A stretch of 64,000 nt of DNA, from assembly GCA_026075535.2 (NCBI GenBank), contig AP026550.1, positions 3,782,001 through 3,846,000 on the forward strand, written 5' to 3'. Shown piece by piece: positions 45,421 through 58,354 of this stretch (positions within the stretch are counted from its first letter, which is position 1; each line of letters opens with the position of its first letter). The stretch comes from Tricholoma matsutake. Its lineage: Eukaryota > Basidiomycota > Agaricomycetes > Agaricales > Tricholomataceae. The notes below the pieces were generated by a model that was given only the letters and a program-made list of their open reading frames with translations, made no database searches and was not told the origin of the DNA. Both the position numbers and the translations under genes were made by a program.

Positions 45421-48400
45421 CTACAGTTGTCGTCGCTGTTTATATGCCCCTAGGATTGTCTTGGCATGTTTCAGGTTTCCCTCGGGCTCCCATGAGTTCT
45501 CTGAGGTCAGGTATCCAACCCACTTCACTAAGAAGTGCATGGTCCTTCCTTTCTTTTTATGTCTGATGATCGCTTCCACTTCATACTCCGATTCACCTTC
45601 TATCAGGTCAGGCGGTGGTTCTGGGAAGTTCGGTCCATGTGTCTCGGTTTCTTTGTATGGGGAAAGAAGTGCCACGTGGAATACCGGGTGTATTTTCCAC
45701 TGTTCTGGTAACTTCAGTCGATAGGAGAGTGGGCTCAGGACCTTCTTGATAGAGAATGGTCCTTCTCTTTTTGGTGCGAGCTTCTTTGTTTGGTGCATCG
45801 TTCTGAGGTTCTTTGCTTCTAGCCACACTCTGTCTCCTTCTTTGAATGGGGTGAAGTGCCTTGTCATTCTTTCTGCCATCATTTGTCTGGCCAACTCGTG
45901 AGTTGCCTTCGCTTCATCTCGGGCCCATTGCAGTGCAACTATTTGTTTTTCTATGGCCGGTATGTTTGTCTTCAGGTAGGGGAGTGGGATCGCCTTGGGC
46001 TCATAGCCCATCATGAGGTAGAATGGGGAGTTCTTCTGTATGGAGTGTGTCCTCTGGTTGTGTGTGAACTCCACGGTCGGGAGGAGGTGCTTCCAATTCT
46101 CCTGGTTGTTCGGGCAGAAGATCCATAGGTATACTTCCACTTCCTGGTTCACACATTCTGTCTCCCCATCGGTCTGGGGGTGGTATGCTGTGCTCATTGC
46201 CAGCTTGATTCCGAGCAGCCTTCCTAGCTCTTGGAACAGCTGCGAGGCAAATCTGGGATCTCTGTCAGAGATGATCTTGTCTGGGAGGCCGAATCATTTG
46301 TAGACATTGTCTAGATAGAGGGTGGCCGCTCCCAATGCATCCACAGTTTTCCTGCAAGGGATAAAAATTACCCCCTTCGTAAGCCCATGGTCTACCACGA
46401 CCATGAGTGCATCATAACCATCGGACTCTGGTAGGTCGGTTATGAAATCTGTCGTCACCATCGCGAATGGTCTCGTTGCTTCGGATCTGATCGGTTGCAG
46501 TGGGGGTGTCATTGGGTGGGTGTTGACCTTCATTTGCTGGCATGTAGCACATCCAGTGACATAGTTCTTGATGTATGTCATCATTCCTGGCCACCAGTAG
46601 TCCCTCCTGATCATTTCAGTTGTCTGCCATTGTCCCAGGTGTCCACTGGTTACTCCTTCGTGGTATTTTTGCACCAGCTTCTTCCATAGATCTCCGTTGT
46701 CCGGGACATAGCACCTGTCTCGGAAGAATAGAAGGCCATCTTCTATCTTCCAGTCTTCCAATGCTGACTTTATTGGTGGCATTCCCTTGGTCTTTAGCGC
46801 CTCGATTGCGCTTTTCACCAGGTCGTCTTACATGATACTCCCTGCGAGTAAGTCATGCATTTCGGTGTCAATGAATTTCACAAATACTGTTTCTGGCAGC
46901 ATTGTGACATCTTCATTGTCGTTGTCTTCTTCTGGTACGTGATCCGATCTCCGTGATAACACATCGCTCTGCACCATCTGTGATCCAGGCACATGGACAA
47001 TTTGCAAGTCGAATTCTGATAGGAATAGGCTCCATCTTGCCTGTCGTCTGTTCAGTTTCTGCGCCGTTCAGAAGTACGTCAAGTTCTTGTGATCCAACAG
47101 GATTACCACTGGGTGTTCTGAACCCATTAGGTAGTGTCTCCAGGTTTCTAGCGATCGTATTATCGCTAGTAGCTCCCTGTTGTAAATCTCGTAGTTCCGT
47201 TCCATTGGTGTTAGCACATGTGATATGTATCCACATGGGTGCCAGTCCCCATTCGTGTCCCTTTGTCTCAGCACTCCTCCTGTCGCATGTTTTGAGGTGT
47301 CTGATTTGATCGTGAATGGCTTTGTCGGGTCTGGCATCAGCAGTACTGGGGCTTCTGCAAATTTCCTTTTCAGCGTTTGAAAAGCCTGTTCGCATTCCAT
47401 TGTCCAGTTGAATGCTTTGTTCTTCTTTGTCAGTTCATTAAGCAGTCTGCTTGTCTCCGCAAAATGCCCAATAAACTTCCTGTAGAAGTTTCCAAATCCC
47501 AGGAAAGATCTGACTGCCTTTACATTTGTCGGGGTTGGCCAATCTTGTATACCTGCCAGTTTTGTGTTGTCCATGGCAATTTCATTGGGTCAGATGATTA
47601 GACCCAAGAATTCCACTTCGTGGACGTCAAACTTGCATTTCTCCGGCTTCAGGTATAAGTCGTTTTCTGCCAGTCTTTGCAGTACTCTCTTTGTCCTTTC
47701 CTGGTGTTTGTTCTGATCCTTGGAGAATATCAGGATGTCATCCATATAAATCACGAGCCATCCTTCTCCGATCATGTCACAGAATATCTCGTTCATCATT
47801 GCCTGGAAGGTCGCCGGTGAGTTGCATAATCCAAAGAACATCACCGTTGGTTCAAACAGCCCTTGGTTCATTTTGAAGGCTGCCTTCCATTGATCTCCGT
47901 CCTTGATTCTGATGTTGTGATACCCCCATCGAATGTCCAGTTTTGTAAACCATTTCGCCCCTCTTAGTTTGTCTAACAGGTCCCCTACCAGCAGCAATGG
48001 GTAGGTGTTCTTGATTGTTCCATTGTTCAAGTACCTGTAATCTTGGCAGGGCCATAGCGCGTCTGAGTCCTTCTTCGCAATGAAGAAGAATGGCGATGCC
48101 ATGGGTGATTTTGATGGTCGGATGTATCCTTTCTTCAGGCTTTCGTCGAGAAACTCATCGAGTTTCCTCTGTTCTGCCAGCGATAACGGGTAAACCCTGC
48201 AATCCTTTGCCATAAAATCCAGTTTAAGTTCGATCACATGATCCCAGGGTCTTGATTCTGGGAATCTTTCCGATGCTTCCTTTTCGAATATCCGTCGGTA
48301 CTCCTTATACTGTTCTGGGAGTAGTTCGTCTAGGGTCTTCTGTTCGGGGTCTCCTTCCTTCTTATGTGTCAGGTGTTGTGAGACCGATGTCTTTGCCCTA

Positions 48401-50102
48401 ATCCAGATATTCTGTCCATATGCATATCGCGGTGATCTTTTTGCCTTCACGATTTGAGAGATTGTCCTTGTCTTCTGGGAGTATCCGTATTTTGGCTTGT
48501 TGTACTCCTCTTTCAGTGGCGTCTTAGCCGGTTTGAATATTCCAATGATGGGTTCTCCTCAAATGTAGGCAATCAGTAGTTCATCGTCTGCGATTTCCTG
48601 TTCATGTGTCCATTCCGTTGCCTGTTCCGTTGCCTGTTTCATTGCCTGTTCATGGTTTGCCAGTGCTGGGTTTTCCTTCCCAGTGTCTTCTTTGTCCTGT
48701 GGCCCAATGGGCTCCACATCTTGAAGAGTCGTGATCGCGATCTCTTCATCATTGATTTCTTTGATCGTCGCTTTTCTTGTCTCGGTGGGCATCTTGCTTC
48801 TTCTTGGTTCTTTGTGGAGGACTCCTCCCATCAGTTTTGCCTTGGCGACAACTCTTCGGCATAGCTCTCGGTGTTCTTCTCTTGCCAGCTCTTCTTTCTT
48901 GCTTTTCAGGGCTGCTTTCTCCCTCTCTTTCACAACTATTCGGGCTACTGCCAGTCGTCCTTCTTCTTTCCTGGCGGCCAGTTTCTCCAGCTCTCTGGTG
49001 GCCACCCTTTTCCATCATGCTCATTCTTCCTCAGCTGTAAGGGGACTAGGGGGGTGCCCTGTGTGTTTTTCCTATTTTTTATGTTTGTCCTATATTTTTC
49101 CCCACCTCATTTCCTTCTATTCTTCATTTTCTATGATTTTTCCGGATTTTATTACTAATTTTCCCTTGCTATCATGTTTGTACATGTTGACACTTTTATA
49201 TTTAGAGGCGGAGTACCCCTTCTGACACATACCCCTTGGTATGATGTCATTCGGCGGCCTTGATCTGCCTATCTCCGCCTTTTTCTATTTTTAGGTTATA
49301 TTTGATTTTTGTCGTCTTCACATATACTGGGCATCAGCAAGGGGATCTTTAGAGTTTTCTCTTCGGATTTCCCTTTGCTAGGTGTGTCCCCAATGCCTGT
49401 ATTATGTAGTATAATTTTAACTTTGGATTTCCCTTTGCTAGAGGCTTAGGTTGCCCTTATATCGGCAGTCTTCTTCTTGAGGACGAGCTTTTCTTGTCCT
49501 TTGGTGACAATCTTTTGGCACCATGCCTGTCGCTCTTCTTTCATCATGTCTAAGGGGTCCTTCTTCTTTTCGGTTCCCCTCTGGCGCCATGATAGGTACT
49601 CTTCATTGGGTTTCTCGGTTTGCACCCTTCCGATAAGGGTTCTTCCTTTCCCATATGAGAACTCTGGGTAAGTCTCGTCCTTTATTCTGAACTGGAAGGT
49701 TCCAATCTTCCAGTCAATTACTGGGTTGATTCTTCTGAGCCATGGTAGACCTAGGATGATTGATTTGCTTCCCAATCCTGCAATGAGGAATGTCATTGGG
49801 AAAGTCCTTCCGTTGATCGTTAAGAGTCCTCTGGCATAGTGGGAGATTTCCCCCCTCTTGTTCAGGGTTCCATCCACATTCTTGACTCTGATTATCTTCT
49901 CCAGGGGGCACAATTCGAATCCACTGCTTTCTGCGAATTCATGGCTCATGAATATCCCTCCCGCTCCTGAGTCAAGTAGGGCTTCAGTTTCGATGTCTTT
50001 TCCTCTGCCTGTCCCTGCCACTTTGACATCTAAACGCATAGATTGATTTTTCAAAGTGGCTAGTAGTACAGAGCAGATGGAAAGTTCAGTGGTACCTGGC
50101 AT
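45421..50102 (-). pseudogene. Gypsy-2 Pol (PR-RT-RH-IN-chromodomain), disrupted
   Basis: Protease region ALLDSGAGGIFMSHEF near 49,970. A Glu/Lys/Arg-rich linker follows (KRVATRELEKLAARKEEG), then RT (SPFFFIAKKDS, FTKLDIRWGYHNIR, VIYMDDILIF) at 48,450-47,590. RNase H ([14 protein letters not shown]) spans 47,574-47,068. The integrase zinc region (CATCQQMK) and core (TDFITDLPES, TAYHPQTDGETECVN) lie at 46,818-45,600. A chromodomain (YEVEAIIRHKKKGRTMHFLV) ends at 45,421. Stops interrupt it at about 47,590, 47,068 and 46,300, again TGA, and two more TGA codons lie beside the solo-LTR insertion. Confidence 0.82.
49036..49461 (+). repeat. Solo LTR of gypsy-3 family inside gypsy-2
   Basis: 426 bp, TGTAAGGGGACTAGGGGGGT...CCCTTATA, matching the gypsy-3 LTRs at 52,312 and 57,929. 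Flanks TCAGC (49031-49035) and TCGGC (49462-49466) form a 5-bp duplication with one transition. The internal part was lost by LTR-LTR recombination. Confidence 0.9.
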
Positions 50103-50116
50103 CGAGGCCCACCTCT

Positions 50117-51235
50117 TTAAAAACCCTTGTCCTCAATTGCGGTGAGAGCTTCTTTCTTTTCTTCTTCATCTAGTTCTCCTACGAAGGCTCGGATCCTTGA
50201 GTAGGCTTCCTTTCCTTTATTCTTTGGGGATGGCTGGTCCTCGGTCCTCTTTTCCCCTTTCTTGTGTTCAGTTGCTCTGTGTCCAGGCTGGTGGAACACA
50301 AAGCACAACCCTTTCTTCATGTGTTTGATCCTCTCCTGATAGGAGAGTCAGTTGATCTCGAGTGGGGTCTCTTTTGCTTTAGAGCTTGGTAGCTTCCTCG
50401 TCAAAGCCTCCTGCAGCCTTCCTGTTATGGCTTTTGCTCTCCTCCACTGTCCATCATACTTGGAGGCGGCGCTGATCATTCCTTCCAAGGTCATCGGGAT
50501 CATTTCCATATTGAAAACTCTTTCAAGGAGCTTGGGGTTCAGCCCATCCATGAAGAGTTCGATGAGGGCGGTGTCATCGTTGATTCCCGCCTTCTCTCGC
50601 AGGATTCAGAACTGCGCTATGTAGTCCTCCAGGTCCTGTCTCTGCTTCAATGTTTTCATCTCTGTCCTGGCTCTGCCAGCTTCGTCGATCAGCGTGAACA
50701 CAGTCTTGAGCATTGCTTCAAAGGTAGACCAGGTTCCTAGGTCTTCCTTCTCTGCCCAAGTCTGTGCCCAGGGTGCAGCAGTTCCTCCGTTCATGAAGGA
50801 CAACGCGAAGATGATCTTCTTCTCGTCAGTGTCATAGATTCCATGATTCACTCTCAAATAGAGTTTCACTTCTTGTAAGAACTTCGCAGTTCTAGTTTGG
50901 TCCCCTGTGAAGTTGGAGGGGGTTCGTATTCTGATCTCCTTGGTCGATGTGGTGGGTTCAGTAGACATGTTGGCGTTGTCATCGGATAGGGAGAATGGGT
51001 CTCGTTCTGGAGTTTCTTCTGTATCGAGGGATCTAAAATCCTCTTCGTCGAGGTATCGGGGTTCTTCGTCACTGGTTCTCCTTGAGAACCACTTCTGTGC
51101 TGGTTCCGAGTATCGTACTAGTCGACCCTGGTATCTATACCATAGGGTTCTTCCTGATGATGATGCTCCGGTTGGAGGTCTGTCTGGGCTTTGTCTGAAA
51201 GACGTTGTGTCTGCACCTAGGTAGGTGGACTGCAT
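50117..51235 (-). pseudogene. Gypsy-2 Gag, with stops
   Basis: The N-terminal half is charged and Thr/Ser-rich; the capsid region includes RIRTPSNFTGDQTRTAKFLQ, IIFALSFMNGGTAAPWAQTW and FEAMLKTVFTLIDEAGRART. A TGA at 50606-50608 (AQF-stop-ILREKAGI) and a second stop near 50,348 split it. The C-terminal knuckle has lost Cys residues (CFVFHQPG.RATEH), so nucleic-acid binding is impaired as well. Confidence 0.75.
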
Positions 51236-51252
51236 AGATCAGCTTGACCTTT

Positions 51253-51966
51253 TGTTAAGACTATAGGTCCTTAACTCAGCCTTGGCTTCATATGTTACAG
51301 TTGGAGGCTTTCCAACTGTCTCATATCGCACTAGGAGACTTTCCTAGTGTATCGGGCTTCCTGCCTTCACTTGGGTACTTCCTTAAGTCATCACGGCTGT
51401 CCGTACTCAGAGGCTTTCTGAGAAGACCATTGGTTTGTATATCACAGTTGGAGGCTTTCCAACTGTTGAGTTCGAGTTTATCACAGCTAGGGGCTTCCTA
51501 AGCTGTCGAGTGTTCTGGTTGAGTCTAAGACCATTATTTGAATTAGGTCAAGCTAAGGAATACAGGCAGTATTACTATAGCTTATATATGGTTCAGAGAA
51601 TGTCTATCGTCCAATCGGAATACGAGATCCTTGTCAAGTAAATATAGAAGGAGCAATAGAACAGTAAGCCTCATGCCTAGCATGAGGAGTCTGATGTCAC
51701 GGAGTGCTGCAGCGCAGCATGTCGAAGAACAATAGCAAATAACCCTCATGCCAAGCATGAGGCATCCAATGTCACAGATCTGATATCAAGGGTCCAATGT
51801 CAAGGAGTCCAATGTCATGGAGTCTGATGTCACGGAATACTGCGGTGCAGCATATCGATCAACAGGAGTCAGGTCAGGGGGTGTCTCCATTGGAAGTGAG
51901 TCATGTCGTGTCAGAAAGGAAAAATGAAGTGCCTGGTCTTGTGGGTCCAGATAACAAATCATAACA
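51253..51966 (-). repeat. Gypsy-2 LTR (upstream in element sense)
   Basis: Very close match to 44080-44793; differences seen by eye are mostly transitions such as CG/CA. Confidence 0.92.
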
Positions 51967-52311
51967 CTTACTGTTGTCCCACCTTCATCATTCCCCTCTT
52001 CATCATTTCCTGCCCTTGGAGTCCCTGGGAGGGGTGTTGTGTTTTTCTTCCCCGTTCCCATCATTGGTCATCCCCCATTGGTCATTGTCATTCCCCATCC
52101 ATCATGGGTTGTTCCTGTCGTCATTCATAGCCCATCTTCATTGTCTGTCAGGTATGGAGTGGTTGCATTAGTCAGTGCATTGAGGTCCAGGGGCATTGGT
52201 TGGGGTTGTCATGTCATTGTAAGATAAACCATGTAAAAATGTAAATAGAAGTGAGTCAAATGAAAAAAAAAAAAAAAAACAAGCAAGGAACAGAAAAACT
52301 TACCTAATGCC

Positions 52312-52736
52312 TGTAAGGGGACTAGGGGGGTGCCCTGTGTGTTTTTCCTATTTTTTATGTTCGTCCCATATTTTTCCCACCTCATTTCCTTCTATTCTTC
52401 ATTTTCTATGATTTTTCCGGATTTTATTACTAATTTTCCCTTGCTATCATGTTTGTATATGTTGACACTTTTATATTTAGAGGCGGAGTACCCCTTCCGA
52501 CACATACCCCTTGGTATGATGTCATTCAGCGGCCTTGATCTGCCTATCTCCGCCTTTTTCTATTTTTAGGTTATATTTGATTTTTGTCGTCTTCACATAT
52601 ACTGGGCATCAGCAAGGGGATCCTTAGAGTTTTCTCTTTGGATTTCCCTTTGCTAGGTGCGCCCCCAATCCCTGTATTATGTAGCATAATTTTAACTTCG
52701 GATTTCCCTTTGCTAGAGGCTTAGGTTGCCCTTATA
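52312..52736 (+). repeat. Gypsy-3 5' LTR
   Basis: TGTAAGGGGACTAGG...GCCCTTATA; partner at 57929-58349; solo relative at 49036. Confidence 0.93.
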
Positions 52737-52767
52737 GTAGAAAACTCTCCCCTAAGGCCCGAAAATC

Positions 52768-54021
52768 GTGAACGCGCTGCCCAAAATAGGCAGGTACGGA
52801 CTGGACGACGCTTCCCAAAGCTCCACAGAGTCCCTACACACCATTTCAGATACTCTCGCCTTTATCACGCCGCCATTTTCGCCAAACGCGCTCCCTAGCG
52901 ACATGGATGCATCAGAACGCTTCGACGCACTTGAAAGCAACGTTTCCGGAATGCGCGCGCAAATCGACTCGCTTAAATCTACGATTGAAAACTTCATTAG
53001 GACCCTCCAGGCTAACCCTACAACTAATAGTTCCCCCTTCACGACTCCAAGCGCACCCAACAACGACGTTTTGCCAAACGCGTCCACTAAGGAACGTGCC
53101 CAGATCAAACCGTCCCCCCCCGCCGAATTTAATGGTGCACGTGCGCAGGGACGTGCATTCCTTAATTCCTGTGAGTTATACATTAGTCTCCAGTCGCATC
53201 AATTCATCGATGAGGCTGCAAAAATTTATTGGGCCTTCACATACATGAAATCTGAACGTGCCTATCTCTATGTGGACCGTATCCTACGTCAAACTAAAGA
53301 ACTCGGTTCTCTACCTTTCTCCACTTGGGGTGACTTTTGAGCTGAGTTTGTACGCCACTTCTGCCCCCTCAATGAATGCCACCGAGCAGTGACACGACTT
53401 GAGTCATCCACTTACCACCAGGGACATCAATCCGTGGACGACTATATCGATGAGTTCAAGGATTTGGTGGACATGGCAGGGTATGGGAGTGGGTTACCAG
53501 TGGTGGTGAAGTTCCGACGGGGGCTCAACCGAGAAATTCAGGACCAGATTGCACAGATGTTGGAAGGGTGCCCAGCGGACGATGATATCCTTGCTTGGTA
53601 TGAAGCTGCTTCACTCTGTGATGAGAACCGACTCACAAATGCAGCGTTTAATGCTGCATTCCATGCTCCAACTACCACTCATACACCCTACACCTTCAAT
53701 TGAAGCCTCCCCTGCCCTAACCCCATTCCTGCTCATCAAACTCCCACACCAGCCGTCAATGTCCCAGTACCAATGGATGTTGATGCAGCCCGCAGCTGTG
53801 CACGTAAGTTGGATCTCTGCTACCGTTGTGGGGAACCTGGACACAGGGCTGGAGCGTGTCCCCATCGTCAGGATATCCGCATGCTCACCCCCGAGGGACG
53901 AGACGAACTCCTGCAAGATTTGTTGGCACTTGTAGATGTTGAGGAAGCGAAGGATCAAGTTGCAGAGGAGGTTAAGCTGGAAGTTGTAGAGGAGCAGGAT
54001 TTTCCTATTTGCAGCGAGTGA
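52768..54021 (+). pseudogene. Gypsy-3 Gag, two TGA stops
   Basis: One frame throughout. Leader with coiled-coil-like SERFDALESNVSGMRAQIDS, capsid region (PPAEFNGARAQGRAFLNSCE; FTYMKSERAYLYVDRILRQT; HQSVDDYIDEFKDLVDMAGY) and a clean CCHC knuckle CYRCGEPGHRAGAC near residue 350. Stops at 53338-53340 (GDF-stop-AEF) and 53701-53703 are both TGA in sites where CGA is plausible. The natural terminator is at 54019. Confidence 0.85.
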
Positions 54022-57000
54022 ATTGTACGCCCTCACTGCCTGTCCATAACCGCTTTGAAGTCTTGTCAGTTGAATCCCCGGAGAATGAATCCATTTCTGT
54101 GACTGCTCCCCTCTCTGACCCTTCGAAGTTGGCTAAAGACGTACCTGCTCTCCCCATCTCTCCTTCTACTCCACGTCCCAAAATTAAATCATGGGAGCGT
54201 AAACTACCACGCAAGTATATTGTGGCATCCACTCCCTCTGCACATTCCTTAAACCTAACCATCGAACTGCAGACGACCGACACTGGACAGATACTCGGTG
54301 TCTCTGCACTCCTGGACTCTGGTGCGACTGGTCTCTTCATCGATTCCCATCTGGTACAACAACATCATCTAAATACTCGCTCACTCTCACGTCCGATACC
54401 TGTATATAATGTGGATGGATCCCCAAATGAAGCTGGTGCCATCCGAGAGGTTGCAGACCTGGTTCTCCGTTACAAAGATCATAGTGAGCGTGCCCTTTTT
54501 GCTGTCACTCAATTAGGAAAGCAAAAGGCGATTTTGGGATATCCATGGCTTCGAGACCATAACCCAGAGGTCGACTGGCACACCGGGGAGGTTACCATGA
54601 GCCGATGTCCATCCCGCTGTCGGACGTGTTTCACAGAAGCCAGGCAAGAACGTCGTGGACAGAAGGCAGCAATACGACGAACTCAGAAGTGTCGTGCTGG
54701 ACCCCTGCCTATACCTGAAGTGGAATTGGAAGGGGTTCCTGATCTAATGCCGGACTCGGATGATGATGATGAGGACCCAGAGGAAGTGGAGGAGGGTGAT
54801 CGGATCTTCTACACTGCGATTTGCTCATCGCATGAGGTGTGTGCCACATCAAACATATCCCAACGCCTCGCTGAGGCCTTCCACAAAAACAATGCTGCTA
54901 AATCCTCTACTAACTCCTTACTCCCTCATCTCCATGAGTTTGAAGACGTGTTCTCCAAGGAGTCATTCGACTCTCTTCCTGCGCGTAAGCCATGGGATCA
55001 CGCGATCGAACTCACCCCCGGCGCAACCCCTTCATCCTGCAAGGTCTATCCTCTCTCTCCGGAGGAACAACGGCAGCTTGACCAGTTCATCGATGAGCAC
55101 CTGGCCTCTGGACGTATTCAACCATCGAAGTCACCCATGGCCTCTCCCTTTTTCTTTGTCAAGAAGAAGGATGGCTCACTTCAACCGGTTCAAGACTACA
55201 GAAGACTCAACAACATCATGGTCAAAAATCGCTACCCACTACCCCTCATCTCCAAACTCGTAAACCAGCTCCGTGGAGCCCGATACTTCACCAAGCTCAA
55301 TGTCCATTGGGGCTATAATAATGTGAGGATAAAGGAGGGAGATGAGTGGAAGGCAGCCTTTCGTACCAACCATGGTCTTTTTGAACTGCTTGTCATGTTC
55401 TTTGGCCTTACTAATAGCCCTGCCACCTTTCAGACCATGATGAACGACATCTTCCATGACCTCATCCTCGAAGGCGTTGTCTGCATCTATCTCGACGACA
55501 TCCTCATCTTCACTCGCACGGTTGAAGAGCACCGTCGCATCACGCGCCTCGTCCTAGAGCGACTTCAACAGTACAAACTCTACCTTCGTCAGGACAAATG
55601 TGAGTTCGAAAGGACCAAGATCAAGTACCTCGGCCTGATTATCTCGGAGGGTCAAGTGGAGATGGATCCTATCAAGGTAAACGGGGTCACAGCTTGGCCG
55701 ATGCCCACGAACAAGAAGGAGGTGCAGTCTTTCCTGGGCTTCATCAATTTTTATCGGCATTTTATCAAGGATTTCTCACATCATGCACGACCGCTGTTCG
55801 ACTTGACAGGAAAGGAGGCATGGAGGTGGGATAATGCACAACAGGAGGTGTTCGAAAAGCTTAAGGAGATGGTCACTTCCACTCCGATCCTTACCTTTGC
55901 TGACGATTCGCGTCCTTTTCGTGTAGAAGCCGACAGTTCTGACTTTGCGACGGGCACTGTGTTGTCTCAGCAGTCTCCGGAGGACCAGAAGTGGCATCCT
56001 GTTGCGTTCTACTCCAAAGCCTTAGTGCTGTAGAGAGAAACTACGAGATCCATGACAAGGAGATGTTGGCAATAATGCATGTGCTTGAGGAGTGGCGACA
56101 CTTCCTCGAGGGTGCTCAACACAAGGTGGAAATTTGGACGGATCACAAGAACCTCGAGTACTTCATGACAGCCAAGAAATTGAACCGTCGTCAAGCTCGT
56201 TGGTCCCTGTATCTATCTAGATTTGACTTCTCCTTGCACCACCATCCGGGTTGCAGCATGGGGAAGACCAATGCCCTATCCCAACATGCAGACCATGGGG
56301 ATGGCAGCGGTGACAACCAAAACATTGTGCTGTTGCAGCCAGACCTGTTCACCATTCGGGCACTGGAAGGCATCGTACCCCAGGGCGAGGAGTGGGACAT
56401 TCTACGTGACATTCGTCACGCAAACCATAGCAGTTTACATGAGGATGTTGTCGCCCGAGCTGTTAAAGAACTGAGGAAGGGATCGACCATTTCCTTACGT
56501 GCGGCAGAGTGGGCTGAAAAGGAGGACTTGTTGTTTCAGGGATTGCATCTATGTTCCCAATGACCCAGACCTTCGCCGGCGCATCATATCCCAACACCAT
56601 GACTCACAGATTGCTGGCCACCCCGGACGCTGGAAGACCTTGGAGCTCACCTCACAGAACTATTGGTGGCCACAAATGTCACGGCTCATTGGTCAGTATT
56701 GTCGCACTTGTGACCTTTGCTTATGCACCAAGGTCCCTCGTCGCAAGCCTATTGGTGAGCTACACCCTCTTCCTGTTCCAGAGAGTCATTGGGATGTCGT
56801 CAGCATCGACTTTGTGGTGGAATTGCCAGAGTCAAACGGGTTTGATGCGGTGATGTGCACAGTTGACTCAGTGGGAAAACGCGCTCACTTCATTCCCACT
56901 CACACCACTGTCAGTGCCCTAGGTGCCGCTCGACTCTACCTCCACCACGTTTGGAAATTGCATGGACTTCCTGGTGCCTTCCTCTCGGATCGTGGCCCTC

Positions 57001-57917
57001 AGTTCATGGCAGAGTTCACTCGTGAGCTGTACCGACTCCTGGGGATCAAACTCCTCGCTTCAACTGCTTATCACCCACAAACTGATGGCCAGACGGAGCG
57101 AGTCAACCAGGAACTGGAGCAGTACATCCACCTCTTTGTCAATGAACGCCAGGACGATTGGGATGATCTCCTTCCTTTGGCCGAGTTCGGGTACAACAAC
57201 CATGTCCATGCTTCCACTCAACAGACCCCTTTCCTCTTAGACACTGGACAACATCCACGCATGGGATTTGAACCTCGCCAAACTCCCTCACACATCGAGA
57301 CAGTGAATGAGTTCACAGAACGCATGAGGGATAGCTTGGAGGAGGCAAGGGCAGCCTTAGCAAAGGCGAAGGACGACATGGCGCGATTTTACAACCAGCG
57401 CCACTCCCCAACCCCTCAGTACAAGGTTGGTGATTGAGTTTATCTTGACTCCAGTGACATCTCCACTACACGTCCATCCAAGAAACTCGCTCATCGCTTC
57501 TTGGGACCTTTCCCCATTGTCAAGTGCGTTGGAACACATGCCTATCGTCTACGCCTCCCAGCCTCCATGTCCAGACTCCATCCCATCTTCCATGTCATCA
57601 AATTGCTTCCAGCTCCCCCAGATCCATTCCCGGGACGCCATTCACACCCACCACCACCACCTACAGTGATCGAGGGAGAACCCCAATATGAAGTCGAGTC
57701 AATCTTGGACAGCCGTTTGCGTCGAGGAAAACTCCAGTATTTGGTACATTGGAAGGGTTATGGGTATGAGGAGAACTCATGGGTCGAAGAGTCTGACATA
57801 AATGCCCCTCGGTTAATCAAGGAATTCCACCGACGGCACACTGCTGCACCGCGTCGCATTCAAGTCATGGACTTTGGTCGTATACGATTTCGAATGCATC
57901 GGGGTGATGCATCTTAG
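54009..57917 (+). pseudogene. Gypsy-3 Pol with mutated RT active site and compensating indels
   Basis: Protease (ALLDSGATGLFIDSHL); RT with FTKLNVHWGYNN and IYLDDILIF; RNase H (VEADSSDFATGTVLSQ; IWTDHKNLEYFMTAKKLNRR); integrase zinc region (CDLCLCTK) and core (SIDFVVELPES; STAYHPQTDGQTERVNQELE); chromodomain (YEVESILDSRLRRGKLQYLV, ENSWVEE). The first catalytic Asp of RT is Asn, and the usual Arg of WGY motif is His. A one-base loss near 56,025 shifts the frame and a second change near 56,535 restores it; a TGA follows at 57435-57437. The element cannot make active RT. Confidence 0.87.
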
Positions 57918-57928
57918 AGAGGGGGTGA

Positions 57929-58349
57929 TGTAAGGGGACTAGGGGGGTGCCCTGTGTGTTTTTCCTATTTTTTATGTTCGTCCCATATTTTTCCCCACCT
58001 CATTTCCTTCTATTCTTCATTTTCTATGATTTTTCCGGATTTTATTACTAATTTTCCCTTGCTATCATGTTTGTATATGTTGACACTTTTATATTTAGAG
58101 GCGGAGTACCCCTTCCGACACATACCCCTTGGTATGATGTCATTCGGTGGCCTTGATCCACCTATCTCCGCCTTTTTCTATTTTTAGGTTATATTTTTGT
58201 CGTCTTCACATATACTGGGCATCAGCAAGGGGATCCTTAGAGTTTTCTCTTCGGATTTCCCTTTGCTAGGTGCGCCCCCAATCCCTGTATTATGTAGCAT
58301 AATTTTAACTTTGGATTTCCCTTTGCTAGAGGCTTAGGTTGCCCTTATA
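57929..58349 (+). repeat. Gypsy-3 3' LTR
   Basis: Preceded by a purine tract AGAGAGGGGGTGA. Differs from the 5' LTR by a few transitions and a 4-nt deletion near 58,193. Confidence 0.93.
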
Positions 58350-58354
58350 ATGCC

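Larger units (their letters stand above)
44080..51966 (-). mobile_element. Gypsy-2: chromodomain Ty3/gypsy element, minus strand
   Basis: Two 714-bp LTRs (44080-44793, 51253-51966) with TGTTAAGAC...AACA ends. Flanks CTTAT (44075-44079) and CTTAC (51967-51971) are a 5-bp target duplication with one transition. Gag, protease, RT, RNase H, integrase and chromodomain run leftwards, followed by an extra ORF before the promoter-distal LTR. A solo LTR of the gypsy-3 family interrupts it between protease and RT. Confidence 0.9.
52312..58349 (+). mobile_element. Gypsy-3: full-length chromodomain Ty3/gypsy element
   Basis: LTRs of 425 and 421 bp (52312-52736, 57929-58349) and a perfect 5-bp target duplication ATGCC (52307-52311, 58350-58354). 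Gag (52768-54021) and pol (54009-57917) overlap slightly in the -1 frame. It sits inside the hAT-like element, to the right of gypsy-2. Confidence 0.95.

Noticed and set aside
48731..49225. 164-codon plus-strand open frame over the gypsy-2 linker and solo LTR
   Set aside because: Crosses the LTR insertion boundary and is antisense to the charged Lys/Glu linker; compositional artefact.
51292..51641. Plus-strand open frames in both gypsy-2 LTRs (69 and 68 codons, present at 44,119-44,468 too)
   Set aside because: They are translations of the repeated hairpin words of the LTR, with no domain; open by chance in both copies because the LTRs are nearly identical.
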